Below, piece by piece: positions 1-6,456 of a DNA stretch of 36,875 nucleotides. Each line of letters begins with the position of its first letter. Positions within the stretch are counted from its first letter, which is position 1. Source of the DNA: a virus; the IMG/VR virus record IMGVR_UViG_3300030118_007125, positions 16,657-53,531 of that record; one strand, given 5' to 3'. The notes under the pieces were generated by a model. That model saw only the letters and a list, made by a program, of their open reading frames with translations. It did not search any database and was not told the origin of the DNA. Both the position numbers and the translations under genes were made by a program.

Positions 1-276
1 TATGTTCATGTTGTAAATACTACCATAATCTGATTTTCCAATATTTAATTCATCTGAAGACATATTTTCTATGCCTGTTTCTATTCTATTTTTTAAAAAA
101 TCAAAAAAGTTATAGCCATGATATGAAGTCTCATCATTTTTAAAATATTCTAAAAGCTTTCTTTGATCATAAAAAATTGCATAAGCCTCTAAAGGCTTTT
201 TGTCAAAAAAATGCTTAAAGTACGGGCTTGTCTTCTCTAGTAAAATAATTTCTTTTATATACTCTTTTAATAACAT
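1..276 (-). CDS. Tagged late protein, N-terminal part (cut by window edge)
   Basis: The reading frame is open from an ATG at 276 to the window edge, giving the first 92 residues of a longer protein. It begins MLLKEYIKEIILLEK, a lysine/isoleucine-rich amphipathic helix like the one opening the next gene upstream (LENYIKSYLFEA). The rest is aromatic-rich and resembles no family I know. A GATATATAG-like late promoter lies 33 bases upstream of the start. I infer a late, possibly head-packaged protein; the function is unknown. Confidence 0.75.
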   Translation of the reverse strand, partial: MLLKEYIKEIILLEKTSPYFKHFFDKKPLEAYAIFYDQRKLLEYFKNDETSYHGYNFFDFLKNRIETGIENMSSDELNIGKSDYGSIYNMNI

Positions 277-308
277 TACTAAAACCTAATAATAATTTTT
301 AATACGTA

Positions 309-318
309 TCTATATATT
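309..318 (-). promoter_or_regulatory. Late promoter-like motif
   Basis: The minus strand reads AATATATAGA, 33 bases before the start of the leftmost gene. The same motif sits 26-33 bases before five of the next six minus-strand genes and before the plus-strand gene at 14888. Its position resembles the single -10 box of T4 late promoters (TATAAATA). Confidence 0.6.
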
Positions 319-329
319 AAACTAATATT

Positions 330-1166
330 CTAAAATTCACCTGGATCCATTGCGTAATCTAATATTTTAAAATCGCTTGGCTTAGGGTTTTCTGAAAATA
401 ATATTCCTAAACTATCCCAATCAATATCTTCAGGTCTACTAAAAGTACAAGCTTCTGAAATTTTACGAAAATCTTCGTAAAATCTAATTTCTTCAAACTG
501 CTTAGATTGATTTTTATTATCATAATATGCTTCTTCAAAAATCAAATCATAAAAATCTTTTTCACTCAAACCACCTTTATTCTGACCCTTCTTTTTTTCT
601 ATGCTTATCTCACTTATAACATCAGAAATAAAACTACAAAACAAATATTTATCTTTTTTCAAAAAAGAGTCGTCTTTCAAAGAATTATAAAAAGTAGGAA
701 ATACTTTACTTAAATCTTCAATACTCATGTTTTTATGAGCTTTATATAAAGGTACAACCCTCTGCACAATCAACCAACTTGGTTGAACACTTAACTTATC
801 CCAATCGTACAATTCAACAAATAAATTTTGTGGCCCAGACCCATGATCGCCAATGCCAATTTCAACTTCAACAGCATTCATCTTTCTTTCAAATTCATCT
901 TTATCACTTCTTCCTACTGCAATCTTTAAAACCCAATCTTGTCCTGGAATTGCATATGCTTTTCTAGAATTTCCACTTCCTAAATGCTTCATGTTAAATT
1001 TATCAACAACTGATACTAAATCATAAAAAATATCATATTCTCTAGCCTCAGAAGAATAATTTTTAACAATTTCATTTAAAGCTTCAGAAACTTTAATTCT
1101 TAAGTTTTCATCAAATGCTTCAAATAAATAACTTTTAATATAATTTTCTAATATAAGTCTATACAT
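330..1166 (-). CDS. Kinase-like protein with N-terminal tag
   Basis: A 278-residue protein opening with the tag LILENYIKSYLFEA. Residues 62-82 (LGSGNSRKAY then VLKIA) look like a protein-kinase glycine loop plus the beta-3 lysine (K81). E100 or E102 could be the helix C glutamate, and PSWLIVQRV near 130 looks like a hinge strand. At the C-terminus, FKILDYAMD with D270 fits the metal-binding DFG position. No HRD-type catalytic loop is clear, so it may be a divergent or inactive kinase. It starts two bases after the stop of the gene at 1169-1852, has no promoter of its own and only a weak ribosome site, so the two are probably translated from one message. The kinase assignment is by motif only. 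Confidence 0.7.
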   Translation of the reverse strand: MYRLILENYIKSYLFEAFDENLRIKVSEALNEIVKNYSSEAREYDIFYDLVSVVDKFNMKHLGSGNSRKAYAIPGQDWVLKIAVGRSDKDEFERKMNAVEVEIGIGDHGSGPQNLFVELYDWDKLSVQPSWLIVQRVVPLYKAHKNMSIEDLSKVFPTFYNSLKDDSFLKKDKYLFCSFISDVISEISIEKKKGQNKGGLSEKDFYDLIFEEAYYDNKNQSKQFEEIRFYEDFRKISEACTFSRPEDIDWDSLGILFSENPKPSDFKILDYAMDPGEF

Positions 1167-1168
1167 AA

Positions 1169-1852
1169 TTAATCTTTTTCAATATATCTAGGTGGAATAG
1201 TTCCAATCTCACTCATTATAAAACCATGTGGGACATTAGCAGCATAATACTTACCAGCATGCTCATCAATATCATACCACTTCCACATCTCCTCAGGACT
1301 CTTCTCTCCAAAAGCACGGATTTCCTCCAAGCTTAAACTTCTTCTTCTAGTAGCATCCCACCCTTTACTTAAATCGTAACCTAACTCTTCTAACTTACGA
1401 TTATAATCCTCGTCACTCAAATCATTCCACTTAGATATTACTGGCAATAACTCTACGCCTTTTACCCAAGAATTCGGATAATCCCTTAAAAAACGACTCA
1501 GATTTATCTTATAAGTCACCAAATTCCATTTCTTTATAAAATGATCATCTGTTATCTTACTCAAATCAGGCTTTCCAAAAAATACACTAATTCCATTATA
1601 ATGATCTTCATTCCTACCAGCTTTTACGTCTTCAATAAACTTCTTACGCTCCTCAGGATCAGGCCTTGCCATCGCTACTTTCTCTTCATCTTTAATCAAT
1701 GTCACAGCATTTAATAACCCATCCTTCATAACAGATTCTACAGACTCAGGCGTTATTGCTGCATATACATACACGTCTTTATATACATCAATTGTTAATG
1801 CTCTTCGCCATGTTTCAACAATAAACTTTGTTTCTTTTCTACTAGACAACAT
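1169..1852 (-). CDS. Tagged late protein, ADP-ribosyltransferase-like shape possible
   Basis: A 227-residue protein whose first 20 residues carry the tag RKETKFIVETWRRAL, shared with the gene at 3255-4142. After the tag, VYVYAAITPESVESVMKDGL resembles the opening strand-helix of ADP-ribosyltransferase and RNA 2'-phosphotransferase folds. GISVFFGKP follows, and the end reads KYYAANVPHGF and GTIPPRYI. I recall similar uncharacterised proteins in phages and bacteria with a YxxxVPHa...G.IPP ending, but cannot name the family. A ribosome site (GGGATTAAATT) and a late promoter motif precede the ATG. Activity is not established. Confidence 0.75.
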   Translation of the reverse strand: MLSSRKETKFIVETWRRALTIDVYKDVYVYAAITPESVESVMKDGLLNAVTLIKDEEKVAMARPDPEERKKFIEDVKAGRNEDHYNGISVFFGKPDLSKITDDHFIKKWNLVTYKINLSRFLRDYPNSWVKGVELLPVISKWNDLSDEDYNRKLEELGYDLSKGWDATRRRSLSLEEIRAFGEKSPEEMWKWYDIDEHAGKYYAANVPHGFIMSEIGTIPPRYIEKD

Positions 1853-1883
1853 AATTTAATCCCAGATAAATCTTTCAATATAG

Positions 1884-1894
1884 TCATATATATC
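1884..1894 (-). promoter_or_regulatory. Late promoter-like motif
   Basis: The minus strand reads GATATATATGA, 32 bases before the start of the gene at 1169-1852, matching the position and core of the other late motifs in this cluster. Confidence 0.55.
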
Positions 1895-1922
1895 AATTCA
1901 TATCAAAATAAAAATCACACAT

Positions 1923-1943
1923 ACAAAAACGTCATGACTTAGG
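1923..1943 (-). repeat. GTCATGAC-GTTTTTG element, copy 1
   Basis: The minus strand reads CCTAAGTCATGACGTTTTTG across the last codons and stop of the gene at 1932-2561. Copies lie at 2626-2650 and 4210-4233, always between two tagged genes and upstream of a late promoter. GTCATGAC is an 8-base palindrome followed by a T run. It could be a short terminator or a binding site. Confidence 0.6.
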
Positions 1944-2561
1944 TGAGATGCCAAACTCTTCAAAAATATTATTAGCTATGTCTTCTCTAGTAATCTCTTT
2001 ATACGTTCCTTCCACTAACTTATACCCGCTATTATCATCCCAAACTCTTTTATAACTAATCATACCCACTTTCATTATAAACGCTACTTTAATGGGTTTT
2101 TTACTTTTTTCATTATAGTCTTGATAAAATATTTGTCTTTCTAAACAACCTGCGAGCGCTAATTTACGAGAAATACTCTTTGGACCTCCAAGTTTCTTGT
2201 TAGCGCCTTCGTTATATTCAAAGTCTATCTCAACTAAAATCCACCATGGATAAACTATATTATTATAGTCATTAATTGTTCTTATCATTTCTCTCTTTCT
2301 TTTTTCAATTTCCTCATCATCCAAAATACTATCACTTGTTCCAAAAATTGTAATACCTTCCTTTTTTGCTATTACTTTAGAATATTGACCATATTTATCA
2401 TATTTTCTAAATAAATTTCTCTCCATTCCTTCCATATTTTTACTTCCATACACTCTCTTTACTTGTACATCATTGCCAATATTTTCTCCCTCAACTTCAT
2501 CCACACTCTCTAAGAAAAGTCTTCTTATTACTTCTCTCAATCTACTCTCAGTTATAAGCAT
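1932..2561 (-). CDS. Tagged late protein of unknown function
   Basis: A 209-residue protein. I use the ATG at 2561, which has a strong ribosome site (AGGAGTTAAT); an upstream in-frame ATG at 2588 would overlap the promoter motif. It begins with the tag LITESRLREVIRRLFLES, the same type as in the genes at 2672, 4270 and 14888. The body is mixed alpha/beta (GITIFGTSDS, PWWILVEIDFEYN, IKVAFIMKVGMISYK) with many charged residues. I do not recognise it. The tag ends in FLES, fitting a T4-type prohead protease site (small hydrophobic-x-Glu), which is an inference. Confidence 0.8.
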   Translation of the reverse strand: MLITESRLREVIRRLFLESVDEVEGENIGNDVQVKRVYGSKNMEGMERNLFRKYDKYGQYSKVIAKKEGITIFGTSDSILDDEEIEKRKREMIRTINDYNNIVYPWWILVEIDFEYNEGANKKLGGPKSISRKLALAGCLERQIFYQDYNEKSKKPIKVAFIMKVGMISYKRVWDDNSGYKLVEGTYKEITREDIANNIFEEFGISPKS

Positions 2562-2590
2562 ATTAACTCCTGTTCTATATTCATTCATTA

Positions 2591-2600
2591 TCTATATATC
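2591..2600 (-). promoter_or_regulatory. Late promoter-like motif
   Basis: The minus strand reads GATATATAGA, 30 bases before the chosen start at 2561. This is the cleanest copy of the cluster's shared motif, and it supports 2561 over the upstream ATG at 2588. Confidence 0.65.
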
Positions 2601-2625
2601 ACAATATAATCTCAATACCAATCAA

Positions 2626-2650
2626 ACATACGAAAACGTCATGACTCAGG
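2626..2650 (-). repeat. GTCATGAC-GTTTTTG element, copy 2
   Basis: The minus strand reads CCTGAGTCATGACGTTTTCG in the gap after the gene at 2672-3109. It matches copy 1 at 1923-1943, including the following TATGT stretch, and copy 3 at 4210-4233. Confidence 0.6.
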
Positions 2651-2671
2651 CGATACACAGCTCTTTAAAAT

Positions 2672-3109
2672 TTAAAACATATTCTTAAATATGCCAGGAG
2701 TTAAAGAATCGTCTAAATCTAATACGTAAACTTCAATAAACTCTTCCACAGACTCCTTTATCATGTTCTTTGCTTTTTGCAACCTATGATTTCCATCCAA
2801 AACATATTCTATATCACCATCTCTTTTAACAACTATTATAGGATAAGCTAAACTAGCTTTCTTAACTCTTTTCTCACTTTCTTTTCCACCCTTTTCAACA
2901 ATATGTAAAACTTCCTTACCACGACTAAACTTGTAAAAAATATCTTTAATTTTCATTGTAATAGGCTTAATCTCATTAACATCAAAATAATCTAAAACAT
3001 CTTTTAAAGTAATTTTTTTACCACTCTCGCCTTCCCAATAAGTACTATCTAAACTCTCTTTAATTGCACTTCTTGTAGTACTTCTCAATCTACCCTCAGT
3101 TATTCTCAT
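2672..3109 (-). CDS. ParB/sulfiredoxin-like protein with N-terminal tag
   Basis: A 145-residue protein starting at the ATG at 3109, chosen for its ribosome site (TAGGAGTTAAT). It opens with the tag RITEGRLRSTTRSAIKES. Residues 89-113 carry YPIIVVKRDGD then YVLDGNHRLQKA, the core of the ParB/sulfiredoxin fold, in which the (D/G)GxHR segment binds nucleotide. Known members include ParB CTPases, sulfiredoxin and ParB-like nucleases. The domain is short and has no DNA-binding part, so a nuclease or nucleotide-binding role is likelier than partitioning. With its tag and late promoter it could be a packaged protein delivered with the DNA (inference). Confidence 0.8.
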   Translation of the reverse strand: MRITEGRLRSTTRSAIKESLDSTYWEGESGKKITLKDVLDYFDVNEIKPITMKIKDIFYKFSRGKEVLHIVEKGGKESEKRVKKASLAYPIIVVKRDGDIEYVLDGNHRLQKAKNMIKESVEEFIEVYVLDLDDSLTPGIFKNMF

Positions 3110-3138
3110 ATTAACTCCTACTAAATCTTTATTCATTG

Positions 3139-3150
3139 CCTATATATATC
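3139..3150 (-). promoter_or_regulatory. Late promoter-like motif
   Basis: The minus strand reads GATATATATAGG, 30 bases before the start at 3109 and directly after the 88-base repeat at 3151-3238. Confidence 0.6.
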
Positions 3151-3238
3151 AAAAAGCTATCCAAAACTTCTCCCGAAAATTTTTTTACAAAAAACCCAAA
3201 TTACTTTCACACACTGATAACTATTTCGTTGCATCTTT
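3151..3238. repeat. 88-base intergenic repeat, copy 1
   Basis: This stretch matches 5067-5154 at roughly nine bases in ten. Both copies sit immediately upstream of a late promoter of a tagged gene. Each contains an AAAACTTC-TCCC-GAAG(T/A) hairpin followed by T's on the plus strand, and the shared words CTTTCACACACTGATAACTA and TTTCGTT. This copy's hairpin has one arm weakened by GAAAAT in place of GAAGTT. Confidence 0.8.
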
Positions 3239-3254
3239 GACTATATACTCTAAT

Positions 3255-4142
3255 CTATAAATCACTCTGCAAACGAGGCACATCAAATATCTCAGCATCC
3301 TCTGTTTCAAAAAACTCTATTCCATGCCTACTACAAAAACTTCTTAAATAACTCTTCTCAAAATTCTTTTTATATTCAACTAACTCTTCAACTGTTTGAC
3401 CCAACTCCTCCTCCAAACCACGAAATACATCAAATATAAAATCTTCAAAATAAAATTCTCCTCCTAACCAAATAATTCCTACAATTTCTTTAGGCACAAT
3501 CACAAACTCACTTTGATTATATGTAAAAAAATCATCAGGCTTAGATTTAACAGATTTAACATACGCTTCATCATCTTCTAACGGAAAACTTCTACGAATA
3601 TTTGTAGCACAATTTTTTAAGTCATCTTCACGTTGATCAGGATCAGGATCATAATCTATATCATTTCTTGTCCTTTTTCTTAACTTACCATCTCCTACGT
3701 CTTCTATGTTAATTCCTACATTAGTATCAAAAGCCATTGTCACTACTTCAGGCTTCAATATCAAACCAATATAACCCCACGGATCAATACCACCACCACT
3801 ATAATTTGTTCCTACACCCACACGCTTGTCAGGATCAATCAAATTACAAGATAACTCTTCTTTTCTCTCAATTTTATTCATTACACTTTCAAATGCATTA
3901 ATTGAAAATTCAATAAAATAATTCTTTTTCTCCTCAATACTAATTAATTTATCACTCTCACTAACCATCTGATCCATACCTGCTTCAGATACACCACAAA
4001 ATACCCAATGAGCATATAACGCATCTCTAACCGCACCTACATGACCATAATTTTCACGATAATCAATCTTTTCAGACCTTGACATCTCAAATAATAACTT
4101 CCTCCAACCCTCAACCAATAATTTCGTTTCTTTTCTATTCAT
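3255..4142 (-). CDS. Tagged late protein of unknown function
   Basis: A 295-residue protein starting with the tag RKETKLLVEGWRKLLFE, which it shares with the gene at 1169-1852. The middle has GGGIDPWGYIGLIL, an acidic arginine-rich stretch (YDPDPDQREDD), then SEFVIVPKEIVGIIW. In toxin-like ADP-ribosyltransferase folds a late strand pair of the form (Q/S)-x-E-(F/V) carries the catalytic residue, so SEFVIV is suggestive but not proof. The start has a ribosome site (TTAGGATTAACGT) and a late motif 31 bases upstream. No family is recognised with confidence. Confidence 0.75.
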   Translation of the reverse strand: MNRKETKLLVEGWRKLLFEMSRSEKIDYRENYGHVGAVRDALYAHWVFCGVSEAGMDQMVSESDKLISIEEKKNYFIEFSINAFESVMNKIERKEELSCNLIDPDKRVGVGTNYSGGGIDPWGYIGLILKPEVVTMAFDTNVGINIEDVGDGKLRKRTRNDIDYDPDPDQREDDLKNCATNIRRSFPLEDDEAYVKSVKSKPDDFFTYNQSEFVIVPKEIVGIIWLGGEFYFEDFIFDVFRGLEEELGQTVEELVEYKKNFEKSYLRSFCSRHGIEFFETEDAEIFDVPRLQSDL

Positions 4143-4172
4143 ACGTTAATCCTAATTTTCTTTTCTATATAA

Positions 4173-4185
4173 CTCTATATATTTC
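4173..4185 (-). promoter_or_regulatory. Late promoter-like motif
   Basis: The minus strand reads GAAATATATAGAG, 31 bases before the start at 4142. It shares ATATATAGAG with the motifs at 5057 and 14853. Confidence 0.55.
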
Positions 4186-4209
4186 TATATAAATAATAAA
4201 AAATTATTA

Positions 4210-4233
4210 ACAACAAAAACGTCGTGACTCAGG
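4210..4233 (-). repeat. GTCATGAC-GTTTTTG element, copy 3
   Basis: The minus strand reads CCTGAGTCACGACGTTTTTG. One base differs from copy 2 in the palindrome (GTCACGAC). It lies between the genes at 4270 and 3255, like the other two copies. Confidence 0.6.
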
Positions 4234-4269
4234 AGACACACCACTCATACTCACTTCTTATCAATATAT

Positions 4270-5031
4270 TCATCTATGCTTGGTAAGTGCACTAGCATAA
4301 TTATAGAGCACTTGGGCTTCTCTATTTGTAAGAGATTCAATACCTTCTAAGTTTGCCTTATTAGCGATGACTAAAGCTGCATTAAAGCCCAGCTCAGGAC
4401 TCTCGTTACCCGCGGCTTCAATATCCATTACATGCTCATTGAATCGCATGAGCGCTTTATCTAATATTTCTTTAGGCAATCGCCTTTTAGTGTCTAATAT
4501 TTCACTAGTGTCTAATATTTCACTAGAGTCTAATATTTCACTAGAGTCTAATATTTCACTAGCGAAATTTTCATGAGACATCCAATTATTATCCCATTCA
4601 TTCTTAACATTTTCAAATTCATTATATCTATTGCCAAATGTATAATTTTTACTTAACCAATTCTCAACCAATTTAAGTATATACTTGTAATTTTCATTTA
4701 TTTCATTTATCTTGTAATTTTCATTTATTTTATTTATTAATTCTTTGTAATAGCTTCTTCCTTCTTGTCTTCTTAAAAATTCCTCCAAAGCTTGTTTTAA
4801 CAAATCTTCTAGCTTTGGGTTTTTTTCTACAATATCTTCTTTTTCAACTTCAAAAAAAATATCTATTACATTTATTATTAATCCACTAAGCTTTTCTCTT
4901 TCTTCATAAGTCAATTGTTTTAACATTTCTTTAAATTGTTTTAACATTTCTTTAGGAGTCAATTGAGATGACACACTTTCAGAAATTATTGACCTTATAA
5001 TACTTCTTAATCTACTCTCTGTTATAATCAT
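4270..5031 (-). CDS. Tagged late protein with internal short repeats
   Basis: A 253-residue protein with the tag IITESRLRSIIRSIISES. I use the ATG at 5031 (ribosome site AAGGTTAAG). The body is charged and helical and shows three levels of duplication: EMLKQ twice (residues 28-39), INENYK twice (102-116), and four tandem copies of SEILD(S/T) at residues 158-181. The C-terminal third (FNEHVMDIEAAGNES, LGFNAALVIANKA) is more globular. No known domain is recognised. It is the first gene after the divergence region, with a late motif 26 bases upstream. Confidence 0.75.
   Translation of the reverse strand: MIITESRLRSIIRSIISESVSSQLTPKEMLKQFKEMLKQLTYEEREKLSGLIINVIDIFFEVEKEDIVEKNPKLEDLLKQALEEFLRRQEGRSYYKELINKINENYKINEINENYKYILKLVENWLSKNYTFGNRYNEFENVKNEWDNNWMSHENFASEILDSSEILDSSEILDTSEILDTKRRLPKEILDKALMRFNEHVMDIEAAGNESPELGFNAALVIANKANLEGIESLTNREAQVLYNYASALTKHR
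4489..4560 (-). repeat. Four tandem 18-base repeats inside a gene
   Basis: Four head-to-tail copies of an 18-base unit encode SEILD(S/T). Copies differ only at the last codon, so the expansion is recent. The unit length is a multiple of three, so copy number can change without breaking the frame. Confidence 0.9.
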
Positions 5032-5056
5032 ACTTAACCTTCTTTCTATCAATAAC

Positions 5057-5067
5057 TCTATATATTA
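5057..5067 (-). promoter_or_regulatory. Late promoter-like motif
   Basis: The minus strand reads AATATATAGAG, 26 bases before the start at 5031. The following bases (TATTGATAGAAAG) are repeated almost exactly after the plus-strand motif at 14853, ahead of another tagged gene. Confidence 0.65.
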
Positions 5068-5154
5068 AAAAGCTATCCAAAACTTCTCCCGAAGTTTTTT
5101 TCACAAAAAAAACAAATTACTTTCACACACTGATAACTATTTCGTTACGTCTTT
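5067..5154. repeat. 88-base intergenic repeat, copy 2
   Basis: Second copy of the repeat at 3151-3238. It marks the left edge of the divergence region, just upstream of the late promoter of the gene at 4270-5031. Confidence 0.8.
5077..5103 (+). terminator. Hairpin with T-run, possible bidirectional terminator
   Basis: AAAACTTC-TCCC-GAAGTTTT forms a perfect 8-base stem with a 4-base loop, followed by a run of T on the plus strand. Read on the minus strand the loop is GGGA. It lies inside repeat copy 2 and would stop plus-strand transcripts, or insulate the minus-strand late genes from the divergence region. Confidence 0.55.
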
Positions 5155-5204
5155 AATACTACTATATATACTTATTACACTACTCTTATATATAAAACTG
5201 ATTC

Positions 5205-5278
5205 GTGGCCTTAGGGTAACGAAGAAAATACTTTTTAAAGCTGTTCGTGAAGAGAGGAGGGGCGACGACTAAGGCCGC
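5205..5278 (+). other. Long-range stem enclosing a purine-rich loop
   Basis: GTGGCCTTAG at 5205-5214 pairs with CTAAGGCCGC at 5269-5278 (ten base pairs, one wobble). The 54-base loop contains GTTCGTGAAGAGAGGAGGGG. This GC-rich structure stands alone in very AT-rich surroundings. It may be a structured RNA or the 3' end of one, or a DNA cruciform. Confidence 0.5.
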
Positions 5279-5281
5279 GGC

Positions 5282-5311
5282 GTGCACTTTTTACACTGAG
5301 TTTGATATAAT
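5282..5311 (+). promoter_or_regulatory. Early promoter (GTGCAC-18-TATAAT)
   Basis: First of four rightward promoters ahead of the gene at 5786. A transcript from here would begin near 5318, at the GGCCCC hairpin cluster. Confidence 0.65.
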
Positions 5312-5315
5312 ATAT

Positions 5316-5365
5316 AGGCCCCCTAGAGGGGCCCCCTATGAGGGCCCAAAAAGCCCCGGCCCTTT
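5316..5365 (+). ncRNA. GC-rich overlapping hairpins, candidate structured RNA or leader
   Basis: GGCCCC at 5317-5322 pairs with GGGGCC at 5328-5333. GGGCCC at 5329-5334 can instead pair with GGGCCC at 5342-5347, and AGGGCC at 5341-5346 with GGCCCT at 5358-5363. The three stems exclude one another. They follow a promoter by about seven bases, so they would form the 5' end of a transcript. No known RNA family is recognised. Confidence 0.45.
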
Positions 5366-5418
5366 ACACGACGCCAGATTGTATTCTAAATTATTGAAAT
5401 TATTGGACTTTTCGTCGC

Positions 5419-5448
5419 GTGTATAATTTTATTGGATTGAATTATAAT
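5419..5448 (+). promoter_or_regulatory. Early promoter (GTGTAT-18-TATAAT)
   Basis: Second promoter of the array, preceded by TTTTCGTCGC, similar to the TTCGTCAA box at other early promoters. GTGTATAATTTT is the full -35 context found at most sites. Confidence 0.75.
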
Positions 5449-5539
5449 ATATATATAATAAAGGAAATAAAATATAAATTATAAAATAAATTAAATAAAT
5501 AATTTAAAATTATTAATAATATAAATAAAATTATTAAAG

Positions 5540-5568
5540 GTGTATTTTGATAAATAATAAATTATAAT
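5540..5568 (+). promoter_or_regulatory. Early promoter (GTGTAT-17-TATAAT)
   Basis: Third promoter of the array, in the AT-rich leader, preceded by TTAAAG. It lies 99 bases before the fourth. Confidence 0.65.
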
Positions 5569-5638
5569 ATTAATATAATAAAGGAAATAAATTATCAATT
5601 AATATAAATTATAAATTATAAAAGGAATTTATTATAAG

Positions 5639-5667
5639 GTGTATAAAGTATCATTATAAATTATGAT
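5639..5667 (+). promoter_or_regulatory. Early promoter (GTGTAT-17-TATGAT)
   Basis: Fourth and most proximal promoter for the gene at 5786. The -10 box has one change from TATAAT. Transcripts would carry a leader of about 110 bases. Confidence 0.55.
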
Positions 5668-5785
5668 AAATATATAATCGGAAATAATCAATAATCATTA
5701 ATAAATGAAAGGAAAGAAATCTCCCGAGTGCAAATTAAAACCCATCAGTATTACAATATCATGTAATCTAAAATAAGGATAAGCA

Positions 5786-6448
5786 ATGAGACATTCTCAA
5801 ATCCAACAAGTAATTGATACCCCTGAAACACGTGAATTCCTAAAATCATTATTCCAGAAAAATCTGGAGGAAGGAACCGATAAAACCAGTGTCCTAAGAT
5901 TCGGCGAAGCCTTGGTTGATATCTTGAAATCGGAAGTCGGATCATATCGAGGGAAGCGTGCATCGTCCGGAGGCGACACGACGTGGAGATCAGAATTGAA
6001 ATCAATGTTCTCGGGAAGAGGTCGACAATGGATAAAAGTTACACATGAATTCATCCAACCATACCTGGATAAATTTGATGAGGATGGGATTGACACGAAA
6101 GATTATCGATCCTGGATTGAATCCAAAGGACACGCTTGGGTTCGGTTTAATGGGCCTCGAATCCATAACGGTGTAAATTCTGGGGGATTTGAAATAAGGA
6201 CATCAGGATCCAAAATTGATCATCCAAAACAGTTGTGTTATATCCCATCTGATGAATTGATCGAAGATAAAATTGATCGATTACCTGGTACACCGTTTTC
6301 AATGGGTTTGGAAATCATATCAAAATCAGATCCAGAACCTGAGATTCAGGAAAAATCTGAAAATGACAATAATCCTGAAGAAACAATTGAAGACACGCCG
6401 AATGAAGAAATCATCGAGGAAATCGAGGATATCCATAGAGAGGTGTAA
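5786..6448 (+). CDS. FSGRG-family protein 1 (unknown function)
   Basis: A 220-residue protein. Residues about 70-185 form a domain seen in four other proteins of this window (12883, 30740, 33019, 34310), with FSGRGxxW, GHAWVRFNGPR, FEIRTSGSKIDHPKQL and GTP near its end. It is closest to the 12883 protein. A helical N-terminal segment precedes the domain, and the last 45 residues are strongly acidic. A compact aromatic/basic domain with an acidic tail recalls SSB and gp32 proteins, so nucleic acid binding is a guess. The gene is GC-richer than its surroundings and has four promoters, so high expression is likely. The ATG at 5786 has ribosome site AAGGATAAGCA. Confidence 0.85.
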   Translation: MRHSQIQQVIDTPETREFLKSLFQKNLEEGTDKTSVLRFGEALVDILKSEVGSYRGKRASSGGDTTWRSELKSMFSGRGRQWIKVTHEFIQPYLDKFDEDGIDTKDYRSWIESKGHAWVRFNGPRIHNGVNSGGFEIRTSGSKIDHPKQLCYIPSDELIEDKIDRLPGTPFSMGLEIISKSDPEPEIQEKSENDNNPEETIEDTPNEEIIEEIEDIHREV

Positions 6449-6456
6449 ATAGGAAA

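Larger units (their letters stand above)
5376..5785. other. AT-rich leader with tandem promoters, possible origin
   Basis: About 400 bases without a credible gene, almost entirely A and T. It contains three tandem early promoters and a direct repeat: ATAATAAAGGAAATAAA near 5456 and again near 5576. An AT-rich unwinding-type stretch beside a GC hairpin cluster, where gene direction switches, fits a replication origin or a major regulatory leader. Nothing here proves origin function. Confidence 0.4.

Noticed and set aside
4489-4560. Short tandem repeats considered as a CRISPR-like array
   Set aside because: The 18-base units are contiguous with no spacers and translate in frame as SEILD(S/T) inside a gene.
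4367-4576. Plus-strand open frame opposite the repeat-rich tagged gene
   Set aside because: It is a shadow created by the in-frame repeats on the other strand. It has no ribosome site, and the minus-strand frame has the tag and promoter.
5205-5365. GC-rich island as a piece of rRNA, tmRNA or a group I intron
   Set aside because: None of the hallmark conserved segments of these RNAs could be recognised. Only simple stems are visible.
5751-6096. Two minus-strand open frames opposite the first FSGRG gene
   Set aside because: The plus-strand product has four paralogs. The opposite frames have none and lack start signals.
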